DNA of 64,000 nt from Verpa conica (taxonomy: Eukaryota; Ascomycota; Pezizomycetes; Pezizales; Morchellaceae): positions 1,356,033-1,420,032 of the forward strand of contig JAUFSD010000019.1 of NCBI GenBank assembly GCA_033030425.1, written 5' to 3'. The position numbers and the translations under genes are program-made. Each line of letters starts with the position of its first letter. Positions within the stretch are counted from its first letter, which is position 1. Below are positions 12,658 to 23,978 of the stretch, one piece after another. Under the pieces are notes generated by a model. It was given only the letters and a program-made list of their open reading frames with translations. It was not told where the DNA came from and did not search any database.

Positions 12658-13547
12658 TGTGTGAGCTTTGATGATGCAAATAAAGTAGTGATTGCGATAA
12701 ACTCGGTATGATTTCGTTGATGGCTGCCACGCACCAGTTCAGCCTCCGGTGTATCCTAAAATGGCAGTTTGGGGTTAGGGTTTCAATGCTTTCATATTCT
12801 TCTATTCGCTCGTTTGATGGATCAAATCAGTTGGTGATACTTAGCAGCGAAAATCTCTATGCCGGGAACCCAAATTAGGGGGGAGTATTTATACTCCATT
12901 CACTTTGATATACTCAGCATGGAACAGGTTTGTTGCTTTGTTCCAATGAATGCACATCCCCCTCAGATAGTCACCCAAAAGATTAAACAATGGGTACCTA
13001 GACAAGAAACTCAGAGCATATGGTATCCAGTAAGTCTCTTCAGGCGAATCGTAGTAATCAGGTTCGTTCCGTTTCCGGAGGTCACGGATTGTCTCAGCAT
13101 CGTACCTAATCCTTTTAGACCCCGACGAAATTCCACCAACTCAGGAGACAACTACCAGTGATATAATATGACACAGTCACTAGCTAGGCTATCTCATAAC
13201 TCGGAAGATCTAAAGTATATGGGCCAGCCACTTAGGCTGGCCCGAGAATTCTCTGAAGTCTCGTCAATAAACAGATAAGATAAAATATAGAATGAGGAAC
13301 TACTCCTGCAGATCACACGGGTCAGGCAATAACTTAATTGGGCCAGCCTTGTTACAAAATTTATTTTCTACCCGTGCCAGTTCGTTACTCTCCACCTCCC
13401 AGCTACGGAAAACCATCATCTTGCCTTATTACGTTACAAAAAAGATATCTAATCCCCCCCACCTTGAGCAGAAAATCCCCAGATCTAACACCACTCCTAA
13501 TAACTCCTAAATTACAGTAGGACACACTACCTTTCAGTATTAAAGTT
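12658..13547. other. Intergenic, no gene recognised
   Basis: About 0.9 kb between the receptor start and the 3' end of the hydrolase gene. It will contain the receptor promoter. A 100-codon plus-strand frame at 12859-13161 has no recognisable motif and is not called. Confidence 0.45.
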
Positions 13548-14643
13548 CTAATCTGAGTATTTGTGATGAGACACCTCGGTATTTCCTTCAGCTAGCCTTT
13601 CTAATTCCTCTCCAAGCTGATCAATTTCATCATTTAGAAATAATCCAATAGCACTCATAGCTTTGGCGCGAGTGTATTTATGACCTTCCTTTGGCAGAGT
13701 ACAAAGGTAGTTTTTTTCGTGGTTCTCGCTATACTGCTCAAGCATACCAAACAGCTCCTATGATTCAAACTGTCAGCAGGACCTCATTATAGGGCTCAAT
13801 ACAAAAAAAAAGTTCTCTTACTGTAGAATTCGACGGAGGTATTGTCCTATCCCCCTTCCCGCAGATTATGAGAACTTGTCGATTTCTCAATTTTGGCATA
13901 AGGTTTTCTGAAATAAACAAATCGAAGCGGGTATTCTTCAAAAACGAGAAAGGCCCCCAAGAAAAGCAACTAGTATAGGGTGATATAAGAACGACCTTTT
14001 TGAACCGGTATTCCTCTCTTGCGGCGAGGGAAATGGTTGGCCCGCAACCTGTTTCTTGTTAGCTATATATAATACCCGGGCTATTTCCCCAATAGACTTA
14101 CCGGCAGAATTTCCAAGCAGTGAAATTTGATCTTCTCCCCACTTTTCCCTTAGCATTTCAACAAGTTTGATAAGATCTGCTAAAATCCTATCGGGTGTGA
14201 CTGGGCCAGGGGTCTTTCCATATCCAGGGTAATTATGGAGAAGTATTGATATATTGAATTTTTGGCCCCATTCTATCCACTGGTCAACGGATCCCTGATC
14301 TAGTATTCTCAGCTGTCCATGACTGACCAAGAGGACAGATCTACTGCCTGGGATACTATTGGCGGTGTTAGACTAGGTAAAATACTTGAGCAGAGGGGAG
14401 GTGAACCTACTTTATCTCGACATACTCGATACCCACTGGTGGTGAAGTTTGCTGTGCGTTTTTATCTATAAACGTTAGACTATATTTGACACAGGGACTG
14501 TTTCTACTCATACCATCTCGAGGTAAGACCTTAACGTCTGACGTCGACTTCCCCCGCCATACTTTCCATATTAGGTTTCCTGGGAAGTAAATCCTGGTGA
14601 AAACACGCGCCCATAAGAATTCCCACGTAGGCATTTTATTCAT
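13548..14643 (-). CDS. ABHD17-like alpha/beta-hydrolase
   Basis: Four exons (14643-14411, 14355-14102, 14048-13822, 13757-13548) give a 307-residue protein with no lesions. Introns are 53-64 nt, with CTAAC branch sites before two acceptors. Visible family features: strand plus oxyanion region VLLVSHG, LLHNYPGYGKT, nucleophile motif GNSAG (Ser about 161), ICGKGDRTIPP with the acidic residue Asp about 229, and EGHKY with His about 264, so a complete Ser-Asp-His triad. The N-terminus has a hydrophobic or amphipathic start rather than a clear signal peptide. Relatives (ABHD17/FAM108, yeast Ynl320w) are serine hydrolases; animal ABHD17s remove palmitate from proteins, but the fungal substrate is not known. 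It sits tail-to-head behind the receptor gene, which also carries a hydrolase-like domain; a functional link is only a guess. Confidence 0.85.
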
Positions 14644-16046
14644 AGTTATTTTGTGACTGGAGATGATGTGTGGTTATTAGCTAGCTGCCTGGTATATATA
14701 CCTAGCTACCATCCACCGCTTATGTAATGTGGGAACAGTCAAACAAAGAGTACTCGGTTACCTTGAGCAGCACTGCCAGCGGGGGCCACTAACCAAAAAC
14801 GAAACTTATTTGCTGAGCCTCAGATTTTAAAAAGAATTAATTTAAGGGTCTTTCAGCCTCTAGTTCTTTCTGAGAAATCTTTGTCTTTTCGCTAGGGGAT
14901 TAAATTATTGTGTTTTGACTGGCTTACTAAGACTCTCAAAAAAGTTAGCTAACACATTCCTCAAGCGCTCCTTTTGAGGTACACCTACAGGTTCTACAGC
15001 TGGATTTGGACGCCCAAGTTCCCTGTTTGTTGGTGATTTCAGTGAAGTCTTCTTTTAAGCCTTATAACGCGACTCTAGTAAGCTCACCTTTAGCTATATT
15101 CAAGCGAGCAAAGGGGGCAAGGTTTCGTTGAGAAGGACAGTGTGGCAGACAACACAAGAGGATGATGGCATCGCTCATAGTGTTCCTGGAATCTTATCAG
15201 ATCCTGGTTGGTCCCCGGCCAGCTGACTTCCTTTCCACAAGCTCAAGACACAGTTACCCGGCTCTTTGAGCAGGTACTATAAATTATATTACTAGTGGTA
15301 CTTTACAGTATGCCTGTCTAGAATATTGAATTGGTATATTATGTCACGTCGGTCTGATTATAACACGTGCACTTTATATCATGGATATGGATAACGTAGA
15401 CCAACTTAGAATGTTTCTTCCACCCTAGATACGTAGGCATCACTCGAGCAACAAACATAACACTCCACAAAAACAGCACAGCGAAGAACCAAGAGCTCCA
15501 CTGAACATAACTAACGCCATTAATACAATATCGAGCCCAACACGATCATCCGCCCTCTGTACTGAACAAGTCATAATAGGAATTATTACTATAAATAAAT
15601 AAGATTTACTCTTTTTTTTTTACTAAATCAATTTATTACCAATCTTAAGTGAGGAACTTCTATTTCACATAATTTATATATATGAACGTAAACAACCCCA
15701 CAATACTATGCATATCTACAAACAGTCCAACACCTCGCACAAATCTTTTAAATGCATTCTACAACTCAAAATTAAACACTCAGCCTAACCACCCCTTTTC
15801 ACTCATACACATTTTCCATATAGAATGACAACACGATTGATCACATCAAAGAGATGATCCACACACTTCAATTTCCCTCTATACCTCCATAGAACGTTCT
15901 TACCTAGCTGCGAGTAAGATAAAGCCTTTACCGGACCCACACACACTCTCTTTCTATCTTCATTCTTAAATACAACCTGAACATACATACATAGCCCGGC
16001 TCAGGCTATCTCAACATCTCTATCAAACAAAACGACAGCTTAAAAT
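14644..16046. other. Intergenic, no gene recognised
   Basis: 1.4 kb upstream of the hydrolase gene and of the small Cys-rich gene. The stretch 15400-16040 is A/C-rich and nearly G-free on the plus strand, which is common in fungal upstream and leader regions. No exon set could be assembled. Confidence 0.45.
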
Positions 16047-16232
16047 ATGCCACACATGTTCAGATGGGTCTGTTGCTCATGCGCAAAATTCTACATGGAA
16101 TTCTTCCAAAGTCTAGAACCTCATGACGTTCATCACTGTCGATGCAGCCATAAGCGCTGCGATGAGTGTACAGTAAAGATGACGTATATCCCGAGAAGCG
16201 AGATGAGAACTCGAAGGAACACTATCTCATAA
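16047..16232 (+). CDS. Small Cys/His-rich hypothetical protein
   Basis: A single-exon 61-residue frame. It has W7 followed by C9-C10-x-C12, and later HHC31-x-C33-x-H35-x-x-C38-x-x-C41. Many short fungal hypothetical proteins share this W-x-C-x2-C ... C-x-C-x-H-x2-C-x2-C layout; it probably binds a metal, though no enzyme role can be assigned. The plus-strand A/C-rich leader ahead of the ATG fits a fungal 5' UTR. It could be a fragment of a longer gene, because the C-terminus is short and basic. Confidence 0.5.
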   Translation: MPHMFRWVCCSCAKFYMEFFQSLEPHDVHHCRCSHKRCDECTVKMTYIPRSEMRTRRNTIS

Positions 16233-16630
16233 AGTGATAGTGGATAGGGGGTGTTAATTTCCAGGTGTTGAGCTTCATCTTAGGAGAGAGAGAAGACTCT
16301 AGGCCGACTATAGTTTTTGATGCTTATATTATCATTTTGGACACTACTATGTTTCAGTACGGGTTTTGATTTCAAATCTTTTACTCCCCATTAATATAGC
16401 AATTTTATTACACAATTACAAATAAAATCTTCATTTAATATCCATATTGTCCGTGTTCAGAAAAGAAAGGTATTCAGAACCACGTACACTCTAACAACCA
16501 AACTTAAGGTAAATAAACTTCAATATTAGGTTTCTGTTTCTTCTGGCCTACGCCCATAGACAACATGACTATTGAAACACGCATATGTTAGCCCACTCAA
16601 TACTAAAAAATCATTGGGGTCATAAACTTA

Positions 16631-18221
16631 CTAATTCATGTAACCATGTGTCTTTCGGTCAAAAAGTTGGGCTTTAATCTCCTTGATGAAAGAATGAACG
16701 TCCTCCGCCGTCCATCTGGAATTATAATTGTGTTAGCATATATTTCCCAAAGCTAGTTATCACCTATAAAATACTACTAGTCGTTATATCACTTCAAGGA
16801 TCTAACGCCCGAGAGGCACTAGTGGTATTCTAAAAGGCAACTTGACTACAAAATTCCGAAATACATACCCTAAAACTCTTGTAAAAAGCGCCAAAGTGAA
16901 CCCATCCAGTCCCTGCATAGCACTCAACAGATTATATTTTCCAATCTCCTTTAGATTCTCATCCTTTGGCCATGGGCCAATCGGAAGCCTAAAAACCTTC
17001 TCGTGGACATCAACAAATCCAGCATCAATCATCCAACCTTTTGTCAGATGTGCAATGTTCCCCGGTTTACCAAACTTGTCGGCTGCCAGTTCCATATTTT
17101 TGGACCATTTTGCCATTGGTGACTCTGGGTCAAGAGAGTCGTCATCCGAGAAGATACGAAGGGTTGGTTCTTGACTTTCGAGCCATGCGCCGGGTTTGAG
17201 ACCACTATTTACGAGTAAATATTCTATCCTATAAAATTATTTCTCTAGATATTAGCTTACCAGTAAGCTTTCCGGAAAAGCGTAGGCCAGTCACTGACAC
17301 AGGCCATCATGTAGCGAATGTGAATGAAGTCGAATGTTTCTACACCAGTAGCCCATTCGCTCTCTAGGTCGTCGATCTCGAATTGGAGGTTTGGTGGTAC
17401 CCATGTTGGCTGAATAGGTGACAGGTCGTTACCGATTACCTTGAGAGCGACCAGTCAGCACAGTACAATAATCTCAGACATCTCTCGGTTAAGGCTATCA
17501 ACTTACCTGGGCTGAAGGAAACATATCCGCGACATCAATGGCCCATATTCCGGTCCCAGTTCCGATATCCAATATCCTCTACCCACTGTGAGTATCTTTT
17601 CCGGGATATTCATCTTGTCATTGGCAATTACAAACCTGTGGGTTTTCACCAATCGGTGCAAGGAACAGTTCGCCCTGCATTGCAAGCGATACAAAATGAT
17701 GACTAGAGACCGAATATTAGTACCAGTTTCCTTCATCCATAATCCAGGCTCGCTAGGAGCTGCTAGATCCAAATGAAACTCACAAAATATCCAACTGTTC
17801 GTTTTGCCGCTCATCATTTGGACTATAGTATGCACCCTCCCGAAAGGCATGATATCTCCGCCCATTCTCATACCTAGAATCATGCCATAAGGTCAGGAAC
17901 CTGAAACAGACCGCCCTGACCAACGAAAAAGCAACTATCAAGCAAGCACTTACTGATAATGAAGTACACTAGATTTTAAAGATGTTGTGGCGCTCTCTCT
18001 ATGGATCGAATAAGCTCTAGTCAATAACAGCACCCAGAATTTCTTTAAACAAACAGTATTCCAGGCCAGAAGCTTACAGTCCACTAGAGTAAGCAGAGTA
18101 GTCATCTCCACTACTCTATATTTCCCAATCGTTAAAATGTTTTTTTTCTTCTTTTTCAAAGCAATGTTTGGTCAAATACCTCGGAATCAGGGATAATGGG
18201 GGGCACTTCGTTTCCACACAT
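16631..18221 (-). CDS. LaeA-like SAM-dependent methyltransferase (1)
   Basis: Nine exons: 18221-18180, 18115-18078, 17998-17954, 17873-17784, 17702-17636, 17578-17507, 17439-17261, 17204-16869, 16715-16631; 317 residues, phases agree throughout. Short acidic/Ser-rich N-terminus, then the family signature YENGRRYHAFREG, PNDERQNEQLD, motif I ILDIGTGTGIWAID (about 96-109), VIGNDLSPIQPTW, FEIDDLESEW, FDFIHIRYM, GLKPGAWLE and the tail TRVLGWTAEDV. These mark the large fungal LaeA-like class I methyltransferase family. LaeA itself is a nuclear regulator of secondary metabolism, but most paralogues have unknown substrates. The intron before exon 8 has an alternative nearer acceptor (32 nt); the 56-nt choice restores the usual KAY-GLKPG motif. 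The exon pattern differs from the two other copies in this window. Confidence 0.85.
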
Positions 18222-18782
18222 TTTTCTTTTTCTAACACCTTTCTTTTCAAGGTTATCCGGAGGGGTTGGTGGTACGAAAAGAGATTTTTAAGCACAAAAA
18301 GATTTCTTTAGAGCTGAAACGAAATTTCCAACAGCGGTTTAATCACACGAGAAGACTCAAGGCTGGCTGAGGGAGCAAGAGAAAGCAAGGCCAGAAGACC
18401 GAAATCCCCCTGCGCGGTCGCTGGTAATGCCGACCTTATTAATGGCGGCTAATAGAGTGCAGACTATTCCGATTCCGAAAAGTCGCCCAGGATATATCCT
18501 TATGTCACAACTGCGGGGGGGGGGCACTGAGAAAGTGGCAGGCCAATAGCACGAGCTGTAAATACATGTATAGGAGTGAATGTAGCAGAGTGTAACACGG
18601 AGAGATACAGCAGGTAGAGAAAGGCCAGCAGAACGGACAGGGTAGATTCACCGCTGGGAAATAATCAGAAAGTTTTTCGCTGTGGACCGACGCGAGTGAT
18701 GTACTGTGCAGTGCAGGCCTTGATGCATGTCTAGAAGTGGGAACGTTGTCCTTCGGGGGGTCCCTCCCTGGATATACCCTCT
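18222..18782. other. Spacer upstream of methyltransferase 1
   Basis: Presumed promoter region of the minus-strand methyltransferase. It includes a nine-G run near 18520. No gene seen. Confidence 0.4.
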
Positions 18783-18787
18783 ACACG

Positions 18788-18882
18788 GTGTATCTGTGTC
18801 TGTGTGTGTGTGTGTCTGTGTGTCTGTATACCTGTGCCTGTGTGCCTGTGTGCCTGTGTGCCTGTGCCTATGTGTCTATACC
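18788..18882. repeat. GT/CTGTG-rich microsatellite
   Basis: Runs of TGTG, CTGTGTG and CTGTGC over about 95 bp, imperfect. The strand is strongly G/T-rich, with shorter related tracts near 19018-19040. Confidence 0.8.
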
Positions 18883-19008
18883 CGTGTCAGGGCTAAAATA
18901 TTGGGACACACTGAAAAGAGAAATATAACGGTGGTAACAACAGAGAAAGATAGTGACCACTCAGATCCGTGACAGCATAGTCTATCCCAATACTTTAGCC
19001 CTGACACG
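18883..19008. repeat. 126-bp inverted-repeat foldback
   Basis: The arm 18883-18912 (GTGTCAGGGCTAAAATATTGGG core) pairs with 18979-19008, with about three mismatches over 24-28 bp. A unique 66-bp loop lies between them. It could be a tiny MITE or a stem-loop; no coding content. Confidence 0.65.
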
Positions 19009-19054
19009 AGTACTACATCTCTGTGTCTGTGCCTGTGTCTGCACTCACATATCT

Positions 19055-19215
19055 CTGTCCGTCTATCCTTCCCGTCTCCCGTCTCCCGTCTCCCGTCTCC
19101 CACCTATCCTTCCCTTTCCCCTCCATTCCCACCTCTCCCCTCCATCCCCCTCCCTTCCCTTCCTTCCTTCCTTCCTTCCCCCCTCCCTTCCCCCCTCCCT
19201 TCCCTCCCCCTCCGG
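19055..19215. repeat. Polypyrimidine tract (CCCGTCT, CCTT, CCCT repeats)
   Basis: About 160 bp in which the plus strand is almost wholly C and T, with CCCGTCT repeated four times and CCTT repeats. Such homopyrimidine tracts can form triplex DNA; here no function is indicated. Confidence 0.8.
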
Positions 19216-21263
19216 AGGTTAGCTATAGCCAAGCTATCCACCCTTCTCATGCTTAGTGATCGTAACAAGACCGTGACACCCACCCACCCTGGCCGTGTAA
19301 CTGTGTAGCGCCATCACCCCCCTCCCATCCCACCCCACACTGCGGTACCCGGGTCCCGATATCAAACACACTCTTGGCATCAAAGAGAATGCCATAGTGG
19401 TCTCTTACCCACTTCTTAGAAACCGCATACCTACCCTACCCCCCTCCCAAAGATTACACTCTATTCCATGCAAAACATGTCTGACACGAGTGGCCAGTAA
19501 TCATGTTTCCTGGAAGGCCCTCTCTCTCCCGGCAACCGAGATGTTTGAGATCGATTCCTCGTCTCGGATATTGAGGCTGAGACGATCAATGTAGGTAATC
19601 CTAGAAAGGTGAAATGCCAGGATGAACGTGTGAAGCCTGTAAAATAGGGCAGCACAGGATACGGGCTCATGGCCAGTTGTGCGACCACCAGGCCCTGTAT
19701 CAAATGATTACACGGACAGGGGGCAGCAGGCAGGCATAAAGTCAAATCTCGGAAAAACCCTTCTAGAAACACCAATCACTAGAAAGACACCCGACGATGC
19801 TCTTGCTCAGAAATTGCCACCCATAATCTCTAATTCCAATGGTCAATACTTTATAATCGGCTTATCATCGATTGACGGGACTTGCCACATCTAATTCTAT
19901 AATCTTCTGTACTAGCTGGATATATTCCCCGGTGAGCCCTCCCCTCGATGCGGTCTTTGCGATCAAAAACAACTCCGGATTACACATCCATAGTATCTCG
20001 ATCGTGTTAGAACCCCTACAGGGACCCCCCCGGAGAAATCACCGACAAGCAAATGTATTTTCGGGGCGCGACACCCGCGGTACATACCTCGTGGGGCTGA
20101 CATTAAGGTCACTGCCCTCAACAGGAGACACAAGAGGCTGTGGGCGAGGGGTTCGTCGTTCCTAGTAGACGAGCAAATACACAACCTCGCAAATTCGGAC
20201 AATCAACTACCGGTAAGAAGGAGGATCGGACAACGCAAGGTCTATCTCATGGAACAGGGCAGTACATGAGCTCATCGTATCAGTATCTCAACCCCGGTCA
20301 ATACTGGAATTTCTCTCTCTCGGATCGATGAGTGGTCGTTGAGCAAGCCCACCCGTTACGTCGGGGTCAGCCACTGGTCGGAGCGTGGAACCATTGCCAT
20401 CCCGGTAGCCCTCGGGCTCGGGGGTCAGGGAATGTCCAAAGAACGCAGCAGCCCATGAAGGCTTTTTGTTTCTTGTTCTCATGACAGGCCTGTACCCAGC
20501 GCGGGTACTAGTTGCGAATGACCAAGATAGCTACTTTTGGTGGAGTTTCGGGCTACCGCGAGACAGCGGAGTAGCGGGGAACTTGCCGGTGGGGTAGTGA
20601 AACATAATCCGCAGAATAACATGCGGGGAGCCGTACGTTTTCTCATTCGGAGAATAGCTTTGCGGTCTAGTCGTTGTTTCAGAACGGCACTATGTAGTTT
20701 TTTGTTTCAAGGGATCTTCCGCATAGTGTTCCCCGTAGGTGAGAATTTAGAATTCTACAAGGGATTCAGAGCTATTAATTCCACAGCGTGACTGTCACTC
20801 TGGATCCAGGACATGGGGTCCTAGTGCTACAATAAGTGGTTACATACTTTGGCCAGAATCATGGGCGACCCGTAATCGTATTGGTCTAGAGTTGTTTCTA
20901 TGCAGTCCTTGGATCTACCTGTTTTACCACTCATTGATAGGAGTGAAGAGGCACAATTCGATCCGAGTCAATGAAATGTGGGCCCAGCTAATTGGTAGGC
21001 AGTTGAATCACATTCAATCACTCGCTCAAGATTAATCTCCAATAGACTCTTTCCATCTATATGCAATGCACAATCAATCTCTTGGAGGTGATATCTAGAA
21101 TCACTGCAGCCGCATCTCACAAGTAGATACAAGAGAAGACTCCGCATATGCCCTGCATGCGGTGGATGAGGCTCGTAGCATGTAATGAGGCTCTTTTCAG
21201 GCCGGGTAACTGACCCATACCCTAATCATCTCAGCACTGAGTGATGACCTCACATCTCAGACA
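19216..21263. other. Long spacer upstream of the App1-like gene
   Basis: About 2 kb with near-balanced base composition and many short frames, none with a recognisable motif. The part nearest 21264 probably holds the promoter and leader of the phosphatase gene. Confidence 0.4.
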
Positions 21264-23978
21264 TTGATTCTACAACCATCGCCACCAGAACCTCACCATA
21301 CATACTATCCCACCACCCCCTCCTTCTACCCACTCAGCTATCATCTCACTCCCATAGACTATCCTTCATTTGCTCTTAGCACTTCCCCCCCCTCTCTCGC
21401 AGATCTGGTTTCACGCGCTCGCCTCCGCTCTTCGCTCTCGCTCCTCCGTTTTCTACTCTACCCTGGCCTCCGCGCCCGTTTCCAGAATCGTATCTACAAA
21501 CTCGTTACTGCTGCAAACTCTCATCTTCGCCCTCGTGGCTCCCTCGCCGCCAGCCGTGTAGGCTTCCCCCAGAATTTCGTCAAGCGGGGCCACCTCGAGT
21601 GGAGAAACGAACGCTGGGAAAGGGTTACTTCACTCAGGACCAAAGCCGCCCATAGAAACTCTAAAACCACCATGCAGACTCCCGGTGATGCTAGTAATAG
21701 CTGGGGAAGCTACTACAGGTCCATAACGGGGGCTTCCGATCCACCGGAAGGCGGCAGGGAGCCAGGTGGTAGGAGGAAGAAACTCGCTGGCTATCTCAAG
21801 GCTGCCAACGAACTTCGTCAGAGCTATTACTCAGGCTACACCAGCAGGTCTGCTGAAATGGACAAGGAGTACAATGATACTACGGGGGACCAGCCATCTA
21901 GCTCATGGCCGGAGGTGGAAGTCATGAGGAGCGGAGATGAGGAGCTTGTCTTATTCCCTAGCTATGCGAGACGGCGACCCGAGAAACCTGTCAGCAGGAG
22001 AAATGCTGCTGGTGGAAATGAGAGAATAGGAAGATTTGAGGACACCCGGGCCAGGGATAGCAGCGAGGAAGACTGGGCAAACGATGAACAGACCTCCTCA
22101 ACCGAAGAGGACGACAACTTGGTTGATGTTGATGTCCGTGGCTGGCTTTTTGTTCCACATTCTGGCCCTTTAACTCGCAAGAATCGTTATCTCCATTGGG
22201 TTGCTCTCAAGTTATGTGGACTACCTGCCCAAGCATCTACTCAACCTGGGGAACCAGATAGGAACCCAACGGCTGAAGAGGTGGAGTTGACGAAGGAGAC
22301 CGCCGCGGCTATTGCAAAGAACGGTCGACCCTCTTCTATATACCCCACCGACGAAAAACTAGAAGAGTTGACGCGGACAAACTCTGCACCTGTAAATGCC
22401 GCCGCTGCAGCAGCCGCAGCAGCAGCAAGGAGATTGTCCTGGAGACCCACTGTAGTTTCTTCACCCAGTTCCCAATCTCTATCACCGCAGCAGCAGCAGC
22501 AGCCACAGCTCAGTCCCGCTGAAATTGCTTCTGCACACACAGCACTCTCAGCTCGTCTAGCTCCATTCATGCACCGACCTATCCCTGGCACTCCCATCAC
22601 AATATTCTTCTTCAATTCAAATTCTTCACAATCCCGAACTCTCGTCACCACAGAGACAGGACACTTTGCGGTTCGTGTTGCGTTGCCTTTTATCCCAACA
22701 CATGTTCGTGTGCTTGCCTCGGAAACCTTGTCTGCAACAGAAGAAGTTATTGTCCATACACCATTGGGAATCTCTTTACTCTCAGACATCGATGATACGG
22801 TTAAGCATTCGGCAGTCTCGATGGGTGCTCGCGAGATCTTCCGTAACACTTTCACGGCACCATTGTCTACCCTGAGCATCCCCGGCGTTGCGGATTGGTA
22901 TACTAGGCTAGCCGGTACCCCGTACAATGTCAATTTCCACTACGTATCAAACTCTCCCTGGCAACTCTACCCGCTCCTAAAGACCTTCTTTCAAGAAGCC
23001 GGACTCCCTGCTGGTAGCATGCATCTGAAACAGTACTCTGGCATGCTGCAGGGCATATTCGAGCCCGTTGCTGAGCGCAAAAAGGGAACCGTGGAGAGAG
23101 TTCTCAGAGACTTCCCGCAGCGACAATGGATTCTTGTAGGTGACTCTGGAGAGGCAGATCTAGAAGTCTATACCGAGATCGTCGAGAAGTTCCCCGGGAA
23201 GATACTGGCAGTCTTCATCAGGGATATCACCACTACCCCAGCACCTGATGAAAAGGGATTCTTTGACTCCAATGAATCGGAGGCTGAATATTCGAGGACA
23301 ATGCAAGATTGGGCCGATGAAAAGGCAGCGAGCATCAAGGAAGCGGAAGCAGCCAAAGTTCCTCCACCAATTCCGCCGAAACGGAGATCTGGTAACTCGA
23401 CTCCCCAGAATATACCTCAAGGCGAACTAGTCCATCAATTCCAGCGCCCTGGGCTGGGGACACGCGAGCCATCAACTTCGACAGCGAGCACAAAGTCCCC
23501 GCCACCGCCAAAGCCGCCAAAGCCAGTAGACCTTCGAGCAATGCGGAGTACCACCGCTGCTCCGGTTCTCGGCTCGACAACACAATATACTCCCACCGAT
23601 CTACCTGAACGCAAGGGTCACAGCGCCCCGTCATCTCCACCCCCGCCTCCATTACCCCGCCGCACTGCCACCTTCTCTGGGGCGGCGGATGGCCAAAGTC
23701 CTGCGACCCCATTCACAATGTCAAACGCTACCTCGCTCTCACAAAGTCTAAAGCCCTCCCCTCCTTCGCCGTCGCCGTCCATGACGGCACAGCAGCAGCA
23801 GCAACTACAGCAACAGGAGATCTTACTAAGCAAAAGAGAAGAACTCTGGAATAGAAGATGGGAACGCGCACTTATGATTATGGGGCAGAATGGTGTTCTA
23901 CTAAAGAGCTGGAGGACTGGCGGAGATGTGGAAGTGATTTGCAGGAGTATTGTCGAAGAGGCATTGTGGGGGAAATAA
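21264..23978 (+). CDS. App1-type phosphatidate phosphatase
   Basis: One intronless frame of 904 codons. The catalytic App1 domain (DUF2183) is clear: LLSDIDDTVK with the HAD-like DxDxT motif (508-512 from the first ATG), FHYVSNSPWQLYPLL, LKQYSGMLQGIFEPVAERK and WILVGDSGEADLEVY. Family members are Mg-dependent phosphatidate phosphatases that make diacylglycerol; yeast App1 acts at cortical actin patches and binds SH3 endocytic proteins. The C-terminus here has matching proline-rich stretches (PPPPKPPKP, PPPPPLPRR) and ends in a charged helix with poly-Gln. Poly-Ala (near 22398-22425) and poly-Gln tracts lie in the linker before the domain. The true start may be the ATG at 21672 in good context (MQTPGDASNSWGSYY), which gives 768 residues; the 136 codons before it are Pro/Ser/Arg-rich and may be leader. 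Confidence 0.9.
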   Translation: MILQPSPPEPHHTYYPTTPSFYPLSYHLTPIDYPSFALSTSPPSLADLVSRARLRSSLSLLRFLLYPGLRARFQNRIYKLVTAANSHLRPRGSLAASRVGFPQNFVKRGHLEWRNERWERVTSLRTKAAHRNSKTTMQTPGDASNSWGSYYRSITGASDPPEGGREPGGRRKKLAGYLKAANELRQSYYSGYTSRSAEMDKEYNDTTGDQPSSSWPEVEVMRSGDEELVLFPSYARRRPEKPVSRRNAAGGNERIGRFEDTRARDSSEEDWANDEQTSSTEEDDNLVDVDVRGWLFVPHSGPLTRKNRYLHWVALKLCGLPAQASTQPGEPDRNPTAEEVELTKETAAAIAKNGRPSSIYPTDEKLEELTRTNSAPVNAAAAAAAAAARRLSWRPTVVSSPSSQSLSPQQQQQPQLSPAEIASAHTALSARLAPFMHRPIPGTPITIFFFNSNSSQSRTLVTTETGHFAVRVALPFIPTHVRVLASETLSATEEVIVHTPLGISLLSDIDDTVKHSAVSMGAREIFRNTFTAPLSTLSIPGVADWYTRLAGTPYNVNFHYVSNSPWQLYPLLKTFFQEAGLPAGSMHLKQYSGMLQGIFEPVAERKKGTVERVLRDFPQRQWILVGDSGEADLEVYTEIVEKFPGKILAVFIRDITTTPAPDEKGFFDSNESEAEYSRTMQDWADEKAASIKEAEAAKVPPPIPPKRRSGNSTPQNIPQGELVHQFQRPGLGTREPSTSTASTKSPPPPKPPKPVDLRAMRSTTAAPVLGSTTQYTPTDLPERKGHSAPSSPPPPPLPRRTATFSGAADGQSPATPFTMSNATSLSQSLKPSPPSPSPSMTAQQQQQLQQQEILLSKREELWNRRWERALMIMGQNGVLLKSWRTGGDVEVICRSIVEEALWGK

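Noticed and set aside
17205..17260. A 32-nt intron in methyltransferase 1 (17260-17229)
   Set aside because: The frame is also kept by the 56-nt choice, which is a normal length and restores the KAY-GLKPG motif.
17503..17883. 126-codon minus-strand frame as its own gene
   Set aside because: It is the wrong frame of methyltransferase 1 read through two introns; splicing restores the family motifs.
22241..22933. 230-codon minus-strand frame with poly-Ala and poly-Cys
   Set aside because: Lies opposite the App1 coding region and its homopolymers mirror the poly-Gln/poly-Ala codons there.
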